Positions 32,100 through 41,517 of a stretch of DNA of 64,000 nt are shown here, in pieces. Where the stretch lies: NCBI GenBank assembly GCA_026392415.1, contig JAPLCC010000040.1, positions 32,998 through 96,997 on the forward strand. Direction: 5' to 3'. The translations under genes were made by a program, and so were the position numbers. Source of the DNA: Propionibacteriales bacterium. Lineage in GTDB: Bacteria > Actinomycetota > Actinomycetes > Propionibacteriales > Nocardioidaceae. Position 1 is the stretch's first letter; each line of letters begins with the position of its first letter. The notes under the pieces were generated by a model. That model ran no database searches. It was not told where the DNA came from and worked only from the letters and a program-made list of their open reading frames with translations.

Positions 32100-32710
32100 C
32101 GACCTACCCGATTCCTTACGTCACCACACAGACCCCGCGTGGCGAGCGGACCACGGACATCTACTCGCGCTTGCTGGCCGACCGCGTCGTCTACCTCGGC
32201 ACGCCGATCGACGACGGCGTCGCCAACGCCCTGATCGCCCAGCTGGTGCACCTGGAGTCGGAGAACCCCGATGCGCCGATCAACCTCTACATCAACTCGC
32301 CGGGCGGATCGATCCCGGCGATGCTGGCCGTCTACGACGCCATGCAGTTCGTCCGGCCGCCGGTCGAGACCACGTGCGTCGGCCAGGCAGTGGCGACCGC
32401 CGCAGTGCTCCTGGCCGGAGGCGAAGCCGGCCACCGACAGATCCTGCGCCACGGCAGGGTCGTGCTGCACCAGCCGGCGGCGGAGTCCCGCGGCACCATC
32501 CCTGACCTGATCCTGGAGACCGAGGAGATCGAGCGGGTGCGTTCACTGCTGGAACAGCTGCTGGCCACGCACACCGGACGTACCCCGCTCCAGGTGCGCG
32601 AGGACACCGAGCGGGACCTGGTGCTGACGGCCGATGCGGCCCTTGACTACGGAGTGGTCGACGCGGTGATCACGCAGCGAGGCACAACGGGCCTGTCGGC
32701 GTACTCCTGA
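32096..32710 (+). CDS. ClpP-family subunit lacking the catalytic serine
   Basis: LYINSPGGSIPAMLAVYDAM, GQAVATAAVLLAGG (Ala where Ser is expected), GRVVLHQP, DTERDLVLTADAALDYG; ATGA overlap with the upstream clpP. Confidence 0.92.
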   Translation: MTTYPIPYVTTQTPRGERTTDIYSRLLADRVVYLGTPIDDGVANALIAQLVHLESENPDAPINLYINSPGGSIPAMLAVYDAMQFVRPPVETTCVGQAVATAAVLLAGGEAGHRQILRHGRVVLHQPAAESRGTIPDLILETEEIERVRSLLEQLLATHTGRTPLQVREDTERDLVLTADAALDYGVVDAVITQRGTTGLSAYS

Positions 32711-32957
32711 TCGCCTGTGAGGCAACCTCGCGCACGCTGCTGCCGAGGGCGCCCGCGATCGCGGCGAGGAGTTCGGAGCTCGGGTCCTTGAGACCGCGTT
32801 CGAGCTCGGAGAGGTACTGGGTCGACACGCCGGCGCGCTCAGCGACATCGCGAAGTCGCCAACCCGCGGCCAGGCGCTGCCTGCGCAACTGCGTGCCGAC
32901 CTGCTCGCGCCACAGCGGCTCGGGAGTTGCCGGCTTGAATGCGATGACCTGACCCAT
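32670..32957 (-). CDS. XRE/Cro-type HTH regulator (PopR/ClgR-like)
   Basis: LRRQRLAAGWRLRDVAERAGVSTQYLSELERGLKDPSSELLAAIAGALG; C-terminus GPLCLAA; convergent overlap with clpP. Confidence 0.88.
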   Translation of the reverse strand: MGQVIAFKPATPEPLWREQVGTQLRRQRLAAGWRLRDVAERAGVSTQYLSELERGLKDPSSELLAAIAGALGSSVREVASQAIRSTPTGPLCLAA

Positions 32958-33048
32958 GACGAACACGGTAGGTCGGTGATCGGGGCCGCGACGAACCGTT
33001 CTGCTGTCAGCAGAACGGCCTGTCGGCGGGGTCACCTAGGTTGGTCGG

Positions 33049-34254
33049 GTGACCACCCAGACGCTGTCGCGCGCGCAGGCTCGTCGCATCGCCCTGGCCG
33101 CCCAGGGCTTCCTGGATCCGCCCCACGCGGTGCCCACGCTGCGCACCTTCGACCGCACGCTCGCCCGCACCGGGGTCCTCCAGGTCGACAGCGTCAACGT
33201 CCTGCAGCGGGCGCACTTCATGCCGCTCTACTCGCGGATGGGTTCCTACGACGTCGACCTGCTCGCGCGGGCGGCGGCCGGCCGACAGCGCCGGGTCGTG
33301 GAGTACTGGGCCCACGTGCAGGCCTTCATGCCGGTCGAGCTGTGGCCGGCCATGCGGCACCGGATGGACGCCCACCGCGCGAAGCGGGGCAAGTGGTCGT
33401 TCGTGGCCGAGGACGACGAGCTCGAAGCCGCTCTGATCGCGGAGATCGGCGACCGCGGCGCCAGCACCGCGCGCGAGCTCGATGACGACCTGCCGCGCGA
33501 CAAGGTGCACTGGGGCTGGAACTGGTCGCGCACCCGACGGATGCTCGACTATCTCTTCACCGTGGGCGACCTCGCCATCGCTGGACGCAACAGCCAGTTC
33601 GAGATCCGCTACGACCTGCCGGAGCGCGTGCTGCCTGCGTCCGCCCTGAACGCGCCGGCGCTGTCCGAGGCCGACGCGCACATCGAGCTGGTCCGTCGCG
33701 CGGCGCGCTCCCACGGCGTCGCATCAGCGCACTGCCTGGCCGACTACTACCGGATCCGGATCGGCGAGGCCAGGGTCGCGGTCGATGCCCTGGTCCATGC
33801 CGGCGAGCTCGAGCCGGTCGAGGTCGAGGGTTGGCGGCGCCCGGCGTACCTCCATCACGACGCCCGGCTCCCTCGGCGGGTGGGGGCGCGAGCCCTGCTG
33901 AGCCCGTTCGACCCGGTCGTGTGGGAGCGTGACCGCGCCGAGGCGCTGTTCGACTTCTTCTACCGGATCGAGATCTACGTGCCCGCCGACCAGCGGGTGC
34001 ACGGCTACTACGTCCTGCCCTTCCTGCTCGGCGACCGGATCGTGGGTCGCGTCGACCTCAAGGCCGACCGTCCCCGGTCGCGCCTGCTGGTCCAGTCAGC
34101 GTGGTCCGAGCCCGGCGCTCCGGCAGACACCGCTGCCGAGCTGGCCGCAGAGCTGCGCCGGCTGGCCGGCTGGCTGGGGCTGGACGACCTCGTCGTCGCG
34201 CCGAAGGGTGACCTGGCGCCCTCGCTGGCGGGCGAACTCAGCGCTCAGGGGTAG
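33049..34254 (+). CDS. YcaQ-like winged-helix DNA-binding/glycosylase family protein
   Basis: LSRAQARRIALAAQGFLDP, VLQVDSVNVLQRAHFMPLYSRMGSYD, VEYWAHVQAFMP, LLSPFDPVVWERDRAEALFDFFYRIEIYVPADQRVHGYYVLPFLLGDRIVGRVDLKADR. Confidence 0.88.
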   Translation: MTTQTLSRAQARRIALAAQGFLDPPHAVPTLRTFDRTLARTGVLQVDSVNVLQRAHFMPLYSRMGSYDVDLLARAAAGRQRRVVEYWAHVQAFMPVELWPAMRHRMDAHRAKRGKWSFVAEDDELEAALIAEIGDRGASTARELDDDLPRDKVHWGWNWSRTRRMLDYLFTVGDLAIAGRNSQFEIRYDLPERVLPASALNAPALSEADAHIELVRRAARSHGVASAHCLADYYRIRIGEARVAVDALVHAGELEPVEVEGWRRPAYLHHDARLPRRVGARALLSPFDPVVWERDRAEALFDFFYRIEIYVPADQRVHGYYVLPFLLGDRIVGRVDLKADRPRSRLLVQSAWSEPGAPADTAAELAAELRRLAGWLGLDDLVVAPKGDLAPSLAGELSAQG

Positions 34255-34284
34255 GGATCGCGGCACCGGCTCTCGGGCCGACGA

Positions 34285-35430
34285 CTACTGCCGAGGGACC
34301 GCGCCGGACCCGCGGCCCTGGGTGCCGCGGGGCGGGTCGGTGCAGTGCACGTCGGTCACGGGTGCGCGATGACTGGTGTCCTGGATGTCGCGCTGGACCG
34401 AGGTGTCGTAGACGCAGTTCTTGAGGATCCGGGGGACCAGTGAGACCCGGCCGCTGCCGGCTCGGGTGCTGCCGGCCATCACATCGGCCTGCATCGGCAC
34501 CCAGTCCAGCCAGTGCTGGAGACCGCGGAGATGGCGTGCGGCCATCTCGGTCACCGGCACACCGGACCGCAGCATCCGGCGCAGCTCGGGCGAGGTCTCG
34601 CGCCACCAGCGGTCCAACCGTGGCAAGAGGTCGAGCGCGGTCGTCACGGTACGGCGGATGTCGGGTGTCGCCTTCGCGAGCGAGGCGGCGATCAGCTCGA
34701 GGTCACGCGACATCTGGCGGATCTCGGGAGAGAGCTCGGCGACGCTCGCCAGCGGCTTCTCGGCGCGCCGGGCGAGCAGGGTGAGGTCCGGCTCGAGACG
34801 CCGCAGCATGGCGAAGGCCGTCTCCATCTCGATGGCGAGGGCCCGCAGGTCGACGTCCTCCTCGGCGTTCCCGAAGACGGCAGCCGTCTCGTCGGCGATG
34901 GTGCGGATGTCCGCGACGTCGAGGTGGGACATCAGCCCCTGGGCGTGGGCGAGGACGTCGGGCACGTTGACCGGGACCGAGGTGTCGGCGACGGCGACGG
35001 TTGCTCCGTGGGCAAGGTAGGGGCCGCCGTCGCTCCGGGGCCGCACGTCGAGGTACTGCTCGCCGACGGCAGAGAGGTTGCGCACCTCCATCGCGCTGTC
35101 CTCGGGTACGTCGACCTCCGACTCGATCTCGAGCAACGCGACGGCCCCGATGCCGGGCTCGGTGCCGAGGTTCACCTCGATGACCTCGCCGATGCGCTGA
35201 CCGCGGTAGGTCACCACTGAACCCTCGTGGAGCCCTGCGGCCTGCGGGAGCTGGACAGTGAGGTGGTACGGATTGCGGAACAGGGATCCACCGACGACCG
35301 TGTCGGCGACGTAGAGCACGCCGGTGATGAGGATGAACAGGATCAGCGCCTGCGCGAGGTGGCTGCGTCGCTTCCAGGCGCGGGCCGTGTCGGCGACCTG
35401 GTCCGCCGGGGTGCGTCCAGTCGTGGTCAC
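34285..35430 (-). CDS. MCE family protein (sixth mce gene, MceF position)
   Basis: N-terminal TM then MCE domain (YHLTVQLPQAAGLHEGSVVTYRGQRIGEVIEV). Confidence 0.88.
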   Translation of the reverse strand: MTTTGRTPADQVADTARAWKRRSHLAQALILFILITGVLYVADTVVGGSLFRNPYHLTVQLPQAAGLHEGSVVTYRGQRIGEVIEVNLGTEPGIGAVALLEIESEVDVPEDSAMEVRNLSAVGEQYLDVRPRSDGGPYLAHGATVAVADTSVPVNVPDVLAHAQGLMSHLDVADIRTIADETAAVFGNAEEDVDLRALAIEMETAFAMLRRLEPDLTLLARRAEKPLASVAELSPEIRQMSRDLELIAASLAKATPDIRRTVTTALDLLPRLDRWWRETSPELRRMLRSGVPVTEMAARHLRGLQHWLDWVPMQADVMAGSTRAGSGRVSLVPRILKNCVYDTSVQRDIQDTSHRAPVTDVHCTDPPRGTQGRGSGAVPRQ

Positions 35431-36395
35431 GGGGTTCCCTCCTTCGCCAGCGCAGCCATGTCGACCAGGAAGGTCAGGTCGAAGTTGGCGTAGTCACCGG
35501 GGGCGGCGAGGTCGCTGCCCGAGGCGAAGGCGACCAGACCTTCCATCACGCCTTCGATGTTCTTGCGGCCGCGCAGGAGGGTGCGCACGACCGGAACCAT
35601 GTCCTCGAGCTGGTGGATCAGGTCGTCGCGCACCGCGCGTGTCAGGGGTGTCGCCACGACATCGAACTGGCGCAACGACTCCATCGCAGTGACCAGGTCG
35701 GCGCGCTGCGCGTCGAACGACACCACCAGGTCGGTCAGGTCGGTCAGCGACCGGGTGATGTCGGGCAGGTCGCCCGCCAGTCTGCGGGTGAGCCGGTCCA
35801 GGGCGCGGGTGAGCCGGTCGATGCGCGGGAACTCCGTGTTGAGATCGGTGACCGTGGTGTCGAGACGACCGAGCAGGTTGCGGACGTCCTGCGCACTTCC
35901 GGTCAGGGCGACGTTCAGCTGCTTCACGATGGTCGAGATGTCGGCGAAGCTGCCACCGGTCACGACCGTCGACAGGGCCGACAGCAGGTCGGTCACGTCG
36001 GGTGCGGAGCTCGTCGCAGCCACCGGCAGGGAGTCGCCCGCACGCAGTCGCTCGCCCCTGGCGCTGGGGAACAACTGGACGAACGCCGTTCCCATCGGCG
36101 AGGTGAGCCGGATCTCGGCACGGGAGGTGTCGCGGAGCTCGACCGTGGTCGACAGGGCCATCTCGACCTCCGCGACGTACTCGCCGGCGTTGACGGCGCT
36201 GACCTGCCCCACGGTTGCGCCGTCCAGCTTGACCGGAGCATCGACCGGCAGGTTGAGGGCGTCGTCGAACTCCACCGTGATGGTGTACGTCGGTCCGCTG
36301 ACCAGGCTCGGCATGGGGACGTCTTCCAGGCTCAGGCCGCAACCGGAAGCGAGCGCACCCATGGCGAGGACCAGTGCGGCCGCTGTGGCTCTCAT
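35427..36395 (-). CDS. MCE family lipoprotein (MceE position)
   Basis: Lipobox LASGC, MCE domain YTITVEFDDALNLPVDAPVKLDGATVGQV. Confidence 0.9.
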   Translation of the reverse strand: MRATAAALVLAMGALASGCGLSLEDVPMPSLVSGPTYTITVEFDDALNLPVDAPVKLDGATVGQVSAVNAGEYVAEVEMALSTTVELRDTSRAEIRLTSPMGTAFVQLFPSARGERLRAGDSLPVAATSSAPDVTDLLSALSTVVTGGSFADISTIVKQLNVALTGSAQDVRNLLGRLDTTVTDLNTEFPRIDRLTRALDRLTRRLAGDLPDITRSLTDLTDLVVSFDAQRADLVTAMESLRQFDVVATPLTRAVRDDLIHQLEDMVPVVRTLLRGRKNIEGVMEGLVAFASGSDLAAPGDYANFDLTFLVDMAALAKEGTP

Positions 36396-37540
36396 CCGGC
36401 AGCTCCTGCCACGCCGTTGAAGACCCCGTCGAGGAGGGGATCGAGGAGGCCGGTGCCGTCGGTGGCGAACAGCCGGTCACAGAGATCAGGGCCCAGGGAG
36501 CCGCCCAGAGCCTGGGTGAACACGTTGCAGGAATGACTGCGGAAGGCCGCCGCGAACGGCCCGACCGCGAACGAGAACTGGACGCGCAGCCGACCCCGGT
36601 CCCAGTCGTAGGCCCGTGCGAAGTTCTCGGCCATGGTCGGCATCACGTCGAAGGCCTCCGACAGCGAGTCCTGGTTGTCCCTGACGATGCCGACGACGTC
36701 CGCCAGGCCCGCCAGGTCCTCGCCGAGGATGTCCCCGTTGTCCTTCAGGAACTGGTTGGTGAGCCGGGTCAGCTGGTCGAGGCTGTCGAGCGTGGCCACC
36801 AGTTCGTCGCGCTCACCGGCGAGGACGCTCGTCGTGCCCGCCGCCGCACGGATGAACGTGCGCAACTGTCGATCGCGCTTGCCCAGTGTGGTCACCAGGT
36901 CGAGCAGGTTGGCCGTCACGGCGGTGAGGTCGGCGTCCTTGCCGTTGATCGCAGCGAGGGCGTCGCGGCTCTCGGCGAGCGCGCTGCGCAGGTGGGGACC
37001 ATTGCCCTTGAGTGCGGCCGCAGTGGTGGACAGGGCCTCGCCCAGTCCCTTGCCGCCCTTGCCGTCGCCGAGGTCGGCGTCGAGGGCCAGCACCAGGTCG
37101 TCGATCGCCTTGGCGATCTCGTCGACCGTGGCGGGGGAGCGGGTGTGGTCGGCTTCGATGCGCGCGCCGGACGCGAGCTTCGGCCCTCCGGTGTAGGCCG
37201 GCCCCAGCTCGATGAACCGGTCGGTGACCAGCGATCCCTGCAGGATCTGTGCGCCGGCGTCCTTCGGCAGCTCGGTTCCGGGCTCGAGGTGCATGACGAC
37301 CCGCATCGAGGTACCCCGCGGTTCGACGTCGACGATCTCGCCGATGTGTACGCCGAGATAGGTCACCTCGTTGCCGACGTAGACACCGGTCGTGTCGACG
37401 AAGTCGGCGCTCACGACGAGTGCGTCGGGGTCCTCGCCGTCGAGCCAACCGAGCATGCGGCCACCGGAGACGGCAAGCGCCAGCACGAGGGCGCCAGCCA
37501 GCAGTCCGAAGACCTGACGACGGTAGGTGCGCGCGTTCAC
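36392..37540 (-). CDS. MCE family protein (MceD position)
   Basis: GTG start at 37540 overlapping the upstream stop; VSADFVDTTGVYVGNEVTYLGVHIGEIVDVEPRG. Confidence 0.9.
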   Translation of the reverse strand: MNARTYRRQVFGLLAGALVLALAVSGGRMLGWLDGEDPDALVVSADFVDTTGVYVGNEVTYLGVHIGEIVDVEPRGTSMRVVMHLEPGTELPKDAGAQILQGSLVTDRFIELGPAYTGGPKLASGARIEADHTRSPATVDEIAKAIDDLVLALDADLGDGKGGKGLGEALSTTAAALKGNGPHLRSALAESRDALAAINGKDADLTAVTANLLDLVTTLGKRDRQLRTFIRAAAGTTSVLAGERDELVATLDSLDQLTRLTNQFLKDNGDILGEDLAGLADVVGIVRDNQDSLSEAFDVMPTMAENFARAYDWDRGRLRVQFSFAVGPFAAAFRSHSCNVFTQALGGSLGPDLCDRLFATDGTGLLDPLLDGVFNGVAGAAG

Positions 37541-38529
37541 TGGCAGTCCTCGGGGGTGATCGAGCAGACCAGGTCGTCCGGGAAGATGGCCCAGGGAGCA
37601 TTGACGCCGAGCCAGGGACCGTCGCCGGTGGCGTTGGTGAACACCCGCATGGTCGGCCCGGCCAGCTCCAGGGTGCGGTCGAGCAGTTTGCGGTGCTTGT
37701 TGAGCACCTTCACCACCGAGCGGAGGTCGCGGAGCGCCGGCTTCAGCTGCGGCGCAGTCTTCCGTACGACGGCGGTGAGGCCCGTGACGAACCGTTGGGC
37801 GTCCCTCAGCAGCGCCTGGATGGTGTCCTTGCGCTGCTGGACCATGAGCATCACCGCAGTGCCGTTGCTGAGGATGTCGTCGAGCTCGTCGGTCTGGTCG
37901 AGCACGAGGCTGGTGACGGCGCGGGTCGAGGTGAGCAGGTCGTCGATCTGCTGTTCGCGGTCGTTGACGATGGCGGAGACGCCGGCGATCCCGTCGAGCG
38001 CGTCGCGGATGGCGGTCGGCGCGATGTCGAGATCGGTGGCGAGGACGTCGACCGCCTGCTGGATGCGGTCGAGATCGAGCGCTTCGACCTGCGGGGTCGC
38101 CTCGAGCCAGAACCGTTCGATCGTGTAGCTGTCGCGGGCGTGCTCGACGGCGATCGTGGCGTCGTCGGCCAGCGGGCGACCGTCGCCGGGGGTCAGGGAC
38201 AGGAACCGCTCGCCCAGGATCGAGAGGAGCTTGACCTCGGCGTTGCTGTCGTCGGTGATCCCGAGATCCTCGGGTGACTGGGTGAGCGCGAAGGTCACGT
38301 CGACCTCGTCGCGGTCGGCGCTGACATCGGTGACCTTGCCGACCTTCAGCCCGGCGACCCGGACGTCGTCGCCCGCATCGATGCCCGCGGCATGGTGCAG
38401 GCGGACGTGGTAGGCGGGCTCCCCGCCGATGCTCCTGACGCCGAGCAGGAGGAGTCCTGCCACCGCGGCCAGTGCCATCACACGCAGTGGCCAAGCCATC
38501 GAACCCCACGCAGTGCTCATCATCGGCAC
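37537..38529 (-). CDS. MCE family protein (MceC position)
   Basis: YHVRLHHAAGIDAGDDVRVAGLKVGKVTDVSAD; overlaps neighbours. Confidence 0.9.
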   Translation of the reverse strand: MPMMSTAWGSMAWPLRVMALAAVAGLLLLGVRSIGGEPAYHVRLHHAAGIDAGDDVRVAGLKVGKVTDVSADRDEVDVTFALTQSPEDLGITDDSNAEVKLLSILGERFLSLTPGDGRPLADDATIAVEHARDSYTIERFWLEATPQVEALDLDRIQQAVDVLATDLDIAPTAIRDALDGIAGVSAIVNDREQQIDDLLTSTRAVTSLVLDQTDELDDILSNGTAVMLMVQQRKDTIQALLRDAQRFVTGLTAVVRKTAPQLKPALRDLRSVVKVLNKHRKLLDRTLELAGPTMRVFTNATGDGPWLGVNAPWAIFPDDLVCSITPEDCQ

Positions 38530-39572
38530 CTCTTCGAGTGCCGGTCGCCGGCGACGCCCAGGTCGATGGACGGTCCGCCCGCGAGCTTGAGGACGTGGGT
38601 GCAGACGAAGACGTTGAGGTAGCTGCCGTACCCGAGCGTGCGGAGGTAGACCTCGAGCTGTTGCGGGAGGGCCGCTCCGGTGCGGGCCAGGAGGTCCTTC
38701 TTGTCGGCGAGGAAGCCGAACCAGGGCTGCGCCAGTCCGGTCACGTCGATGACCGGTCCGCTGACGCCGTCCACCAGGTCCGCGGTGGTGGCGGAGAGGC
38801 GGGCGATGCCGTCGAGGCTCGCCGCCATGCGATCCCGGTCGGAGGCGAGGCCGCTCGTCAGCGAGTCGAGTCCGCGGACGAGTTCGGTGAACTGGGCGCG
38901 GTGGTCGTTGGTCGTCTGCAGCACGAGCGTGACGTTGTCGACGACCCGAGCCAGGGTGTCCTCGCGGTCGACGAGACCCGAGGTGAGGTCCGCGGTCTGT
39001 TCGAGGAGGTGCTCGATCGTGGGGCCCTGCCCCTGCAGCACCTGGACGATGTTCGTCGCCAGCTGGTTGAGGTCGCCGGGCTGCAGCAGTTCGAAGATCG
39101 GCTCGAACGCGTTGAACATCGCGGTCAGGTCGAGGGCCGGGCGGGTCCGGTCCAGCGGGATGCGGTCGCCGTCGGCGAGGCGCGCAGCGTCGGTCGTGCG
39201 ATCGGCGCGGGTCAGTGCGACGTAGCGCTGGCCCATCAGGTTGAGGTAGTCGATGGTGGCCGTGATGTCTTCGTGGAGGACCTGGTCGGAGGACACGTTC
39301 ATCGTGACCACCGCGAGACCTCGTTCCTCGCCCGTCCCGACGCGGGTCTCGGTCACCCGTCCGATCCGCACACCCGACACCCGGACGTCGTCGCCGGCCC
39401 GGAGGCCGGTGGCGTCGCGGAAGACCGCAGACACGGTGATCGTGTCACCGCGCTGGGCCCGCGACAGGGTCCCGGAGACCATGGCGGTCAGGACGACGGC
39501 CACCAGTGTGAACACCGCGACGCCCGCCACTGCGCTCTTGTGGCGGCGCAGCTCGCTGAGTTGCCTACCCAT
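38520..39572 (-). CDS. MCE family protein (MceB position)
   Basis: Start MGRQLSELRRHKSAVAG within ORF 38520..40145; VSAVFRDATGLRAGDDVRVSGVRIGRVTETRVG. Confidence 0.9.
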   Translation of the reverse strand: MGRQLSELRRHKSAVAGVAVFTLVAVVLTAMVSGTLSRAQRGDTITVSAVFRDATGLRAGDDVRVSGVRIGRVTETRVGTGEERGLAVVTMNVSSDQVLHEDITATIDYLNLMGQRYVALTRADRTTDAARLADGDRIPLDRTRPALDLTAMFNAFEPIFELLQPGDLNQLATNIVQVLQGQGPTIEHLLEQTADLTSGLVDREDTLARVVDNVTLVLQTTNDHRAQFTELVRGLDSLTSGLASDRDRMAASLDGIARLSATTADLVDGVSGPVIDVTGLAQPWFGFLADKKDLLARTGAALPQQLEVYLRTLGYGSYLNVFVCTHVLKLAGGPSIDLGVAGDRHSKRCR

Positions 39573-40669
39573 CAGCCGGCACCTCCGCAGTTGCCCGTGA
39601 GCCCGCGGTAGGTCGGGCAGTCCGCTGGATCGGTCGCGTCGTAGGGGTTCAGCATCTCGGTGGCGATCTCGCCCTCCATCTGGATCTTGCCGCCCCTGAC
39701 CGCCTGGGCGCCGTTGCGCAGCAGCACCGGGACCTTCTGCAGGAGCTGGGCGAAGGCGGGGTGGCGCTGGGCGAAGACCTCCAGGTTGGCCGCGGTGGCG
39801 TTCAGCAGGCGTGCGGTCTCCTCGCCGTTCGCCCGCAGGAAGGCGGTGACGCCCTCCTCGCCTGCGAGCAGGTTCGACAGGCCACGCGTCAAGGTCGTGG
39901 TGCCCTGCTGCTCCTCGACCAGCGTCTTCGCGAGGGGCCGGGTGTCGCGCAGCGCCGAGATCAGCTGTGGCTCGATGTCGGCCATCAGGTCGGAGTCGTC
40001 GGTGAGCAGGTCGAGATCGCGCTGGACCTGGGGCTGCAGCTCCTCCCAGCGACCGAGGAAGGCTTCGCTGTCGCGGATCATCGCCGCGAGCTCGGTGCCA
40101 CGGCCGTCGAGGGCGTCGGCGAGCTGCGACAGGGCGAGATCCCACTGGTCGGGGTCGACGGAGGCCAGCAGCCGCTGGGTCGCCGAGAACGTGTCCATCA
40201 GGCGCAGGGTGGTCGTGGACTCGTCGGCGCGGACGACGTCGCCGTCGCTCAGGTGTGTGGCGCCTGCTCCCGTCGCGACCTGGTCGGTTCCGGCCGCGGC
40301 GACCAGGTCGACGTACTCGTTGCCGAAGAGCGTTCCGGGCAGCACGCGGGCCGTGACGGCCGCCGGGATGAGCTGGGCGTGCTCGGGCGCCACGAGCACC
40401 TGAGCCTCGGGGCCGGCCGGGTCGACCGAGACGACGCGACCCACCCGCAGGCCGTTGTACTTCACGTCGGAGTTGATGCCGAGGGTGTCGCCGACGGTCG
40501 GCAGGAGAACCCGAACCCGGACGTCGCCGCTCAGCACGCCGAGCGTCTGCAGGGCAAGGAAGCCACCGAGCAGGCCGAGCAGCAGGGCGCCGGCCAGGCC
40601 CACCCCGGCCAGGCGCAGACGCAGGGTCCGCGGCGGGACCTGGGCGTGCGGATAGAGGAATTCGCTCAT
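39572..40669 (-). CDS. MCE family protein (MceA position)
   Basis: VRVLLPTVGDTLGINSDVKYNGLRVGRVVSVDP; first mce gene after the YrbE pair. Confidence 0.9.
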   Translation of the reverse strand: MSEFLYPHAQVPPRTLRLRLAGVGLAGALLLGLLGGFLALQTLGVLSGDVRVRVLLPTVGDTLGINSDVKYNGLRVGRVVSVDPAGPEAQVLVAPEHAQLIPAAVTARVLPGTLFGNEYVDLVAAAGTDQVATGAGATHLSDGDVVRADESTTTLRLMDTFSATQRLLASVDPDQWDLALSQLADALDGRGTELAAMIRDSEAFLGRWEELQPQVQRDLDLLTDDSDLMADIEPQLISALRDTRPLAKTLVEEQQGTTTLTRGLSNLLAGEEGVTAFLRANGEETARLLNATAANLEVFAQRHPAFAQLLQKVPVLLRNGAQAVRGGKIQMEGEIATEMLNPYDATDPADCPTYRGLTGNCGGAG

Positions 40670-40673
40670 CGGG

Positions 40674-41510
40674 TCACCCGGAGATCTGGACCTGCTGGTC
40701 GGCGCCCCAGAGCAGGAGCGTGAGCAGGATGTCGACGAGGGTCAGGGAGATGATGCTGGCCCGGATGGCGCGGCCGGTGGCCCGGCCGACTCCTTCGGGG
40801 CCGCCGCTGGCGGTGAAGCCGTGGTAGCAGTGGATGAGGGTGACGACGGTGGTCAGGACGACCACCTTGATGGCGGAGTAGAAGACGTCGATCGGTGCGA
40901 CGAAGGTGCGGAAGTAGTGGTCGTAGGTGCCGGCGGACTGGCCGTAGAACGTGGTGACCATGAAGTCGGTCGCGACGTAGGTGCCGACCAGGCCGATGAG
41001 GAAGAGGGGCAGGACGATGACCCACGCCGCGATGAGGCGGGTGCTGATCAGGTAGGGGATGGGCCGGATGGCCATCGCTTCGAGGGCATCGATCTCCTCG
41101 CTGATCCGCATGGCTCCGATGCGGGAGGTGAAACCGCAGCCGATCCGGGCCGCGAAGCCGAGCGAAGCCACCATCGGAGCGAGCTCGCGGGTGTTGGCGT
41201 AGCCGGAGATGAAGCCGGTCAGCGGGGCCAGTCCGATCACGTCGAGACCCTGGTAGCCCTCGAGCCCGACCTCGGTGCCGGTCAGGGTCGACAGCAGGAG
41301 CACGACGCCGACGACGCCGCCGCCGACCAGGAAGATGCCCGAGCCGAGGGTCACCTCGGCGAGCACACGGGCGACCTCGCCCCGGTAGCGCGTCACCGCC
41401 AGCGGCAGTCCGGCCACGGCGCGCCAGGCCATCACCAGCTGCAGGCCGATCCCGGCGAGCGGGCCGACGACCGCCTGGTCGGCGATCTCCGAAGGTCTGT
41501 GCATGGTCAT
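40674..41510 (-). CDS. MlaE/YrbE-family ABC permease (YrbEB)
   Basis: ARIGCGFTSRIGAMRISEEIDALEAMAIRPIPYLISTRLIA; ATG at 41510. Confidence 0.92.
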   Translation of the reverse strand: MTMHRPSEIADQAVVGPLAGIGLQLVMAWRAVAGLPLAVTRYRGEVARVLAEVTLGSGIFLVGGGVVGVVLLLSTLTGTEVGLEGYQGLDVIGLAPLTGFISGYANTRELAPMVASLGFAARIGCGFTSRIGAMRISEEIDALEAMAIRPIPYLISTRLIAAWVIVLPLFLIGLVGTYVATDFMVTTFYGQSAGTYDHYFRTFVAPIDVFYSAIKVVVLTTVVTLIHCYHGFTASGGPEGVGRATGRAIRASIISLTLVDILLTLLLWGADQQVQISG

Positions 41511-41517
41511 CGGTGGC

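Noticed and set aside
36392-38509. 705-aa apparent fusion protein in the mce operon
   Set aside because: The N-terminal half is the out-of-frame shadow of the MceC-position gene; the real gene starts at GTG 37540.
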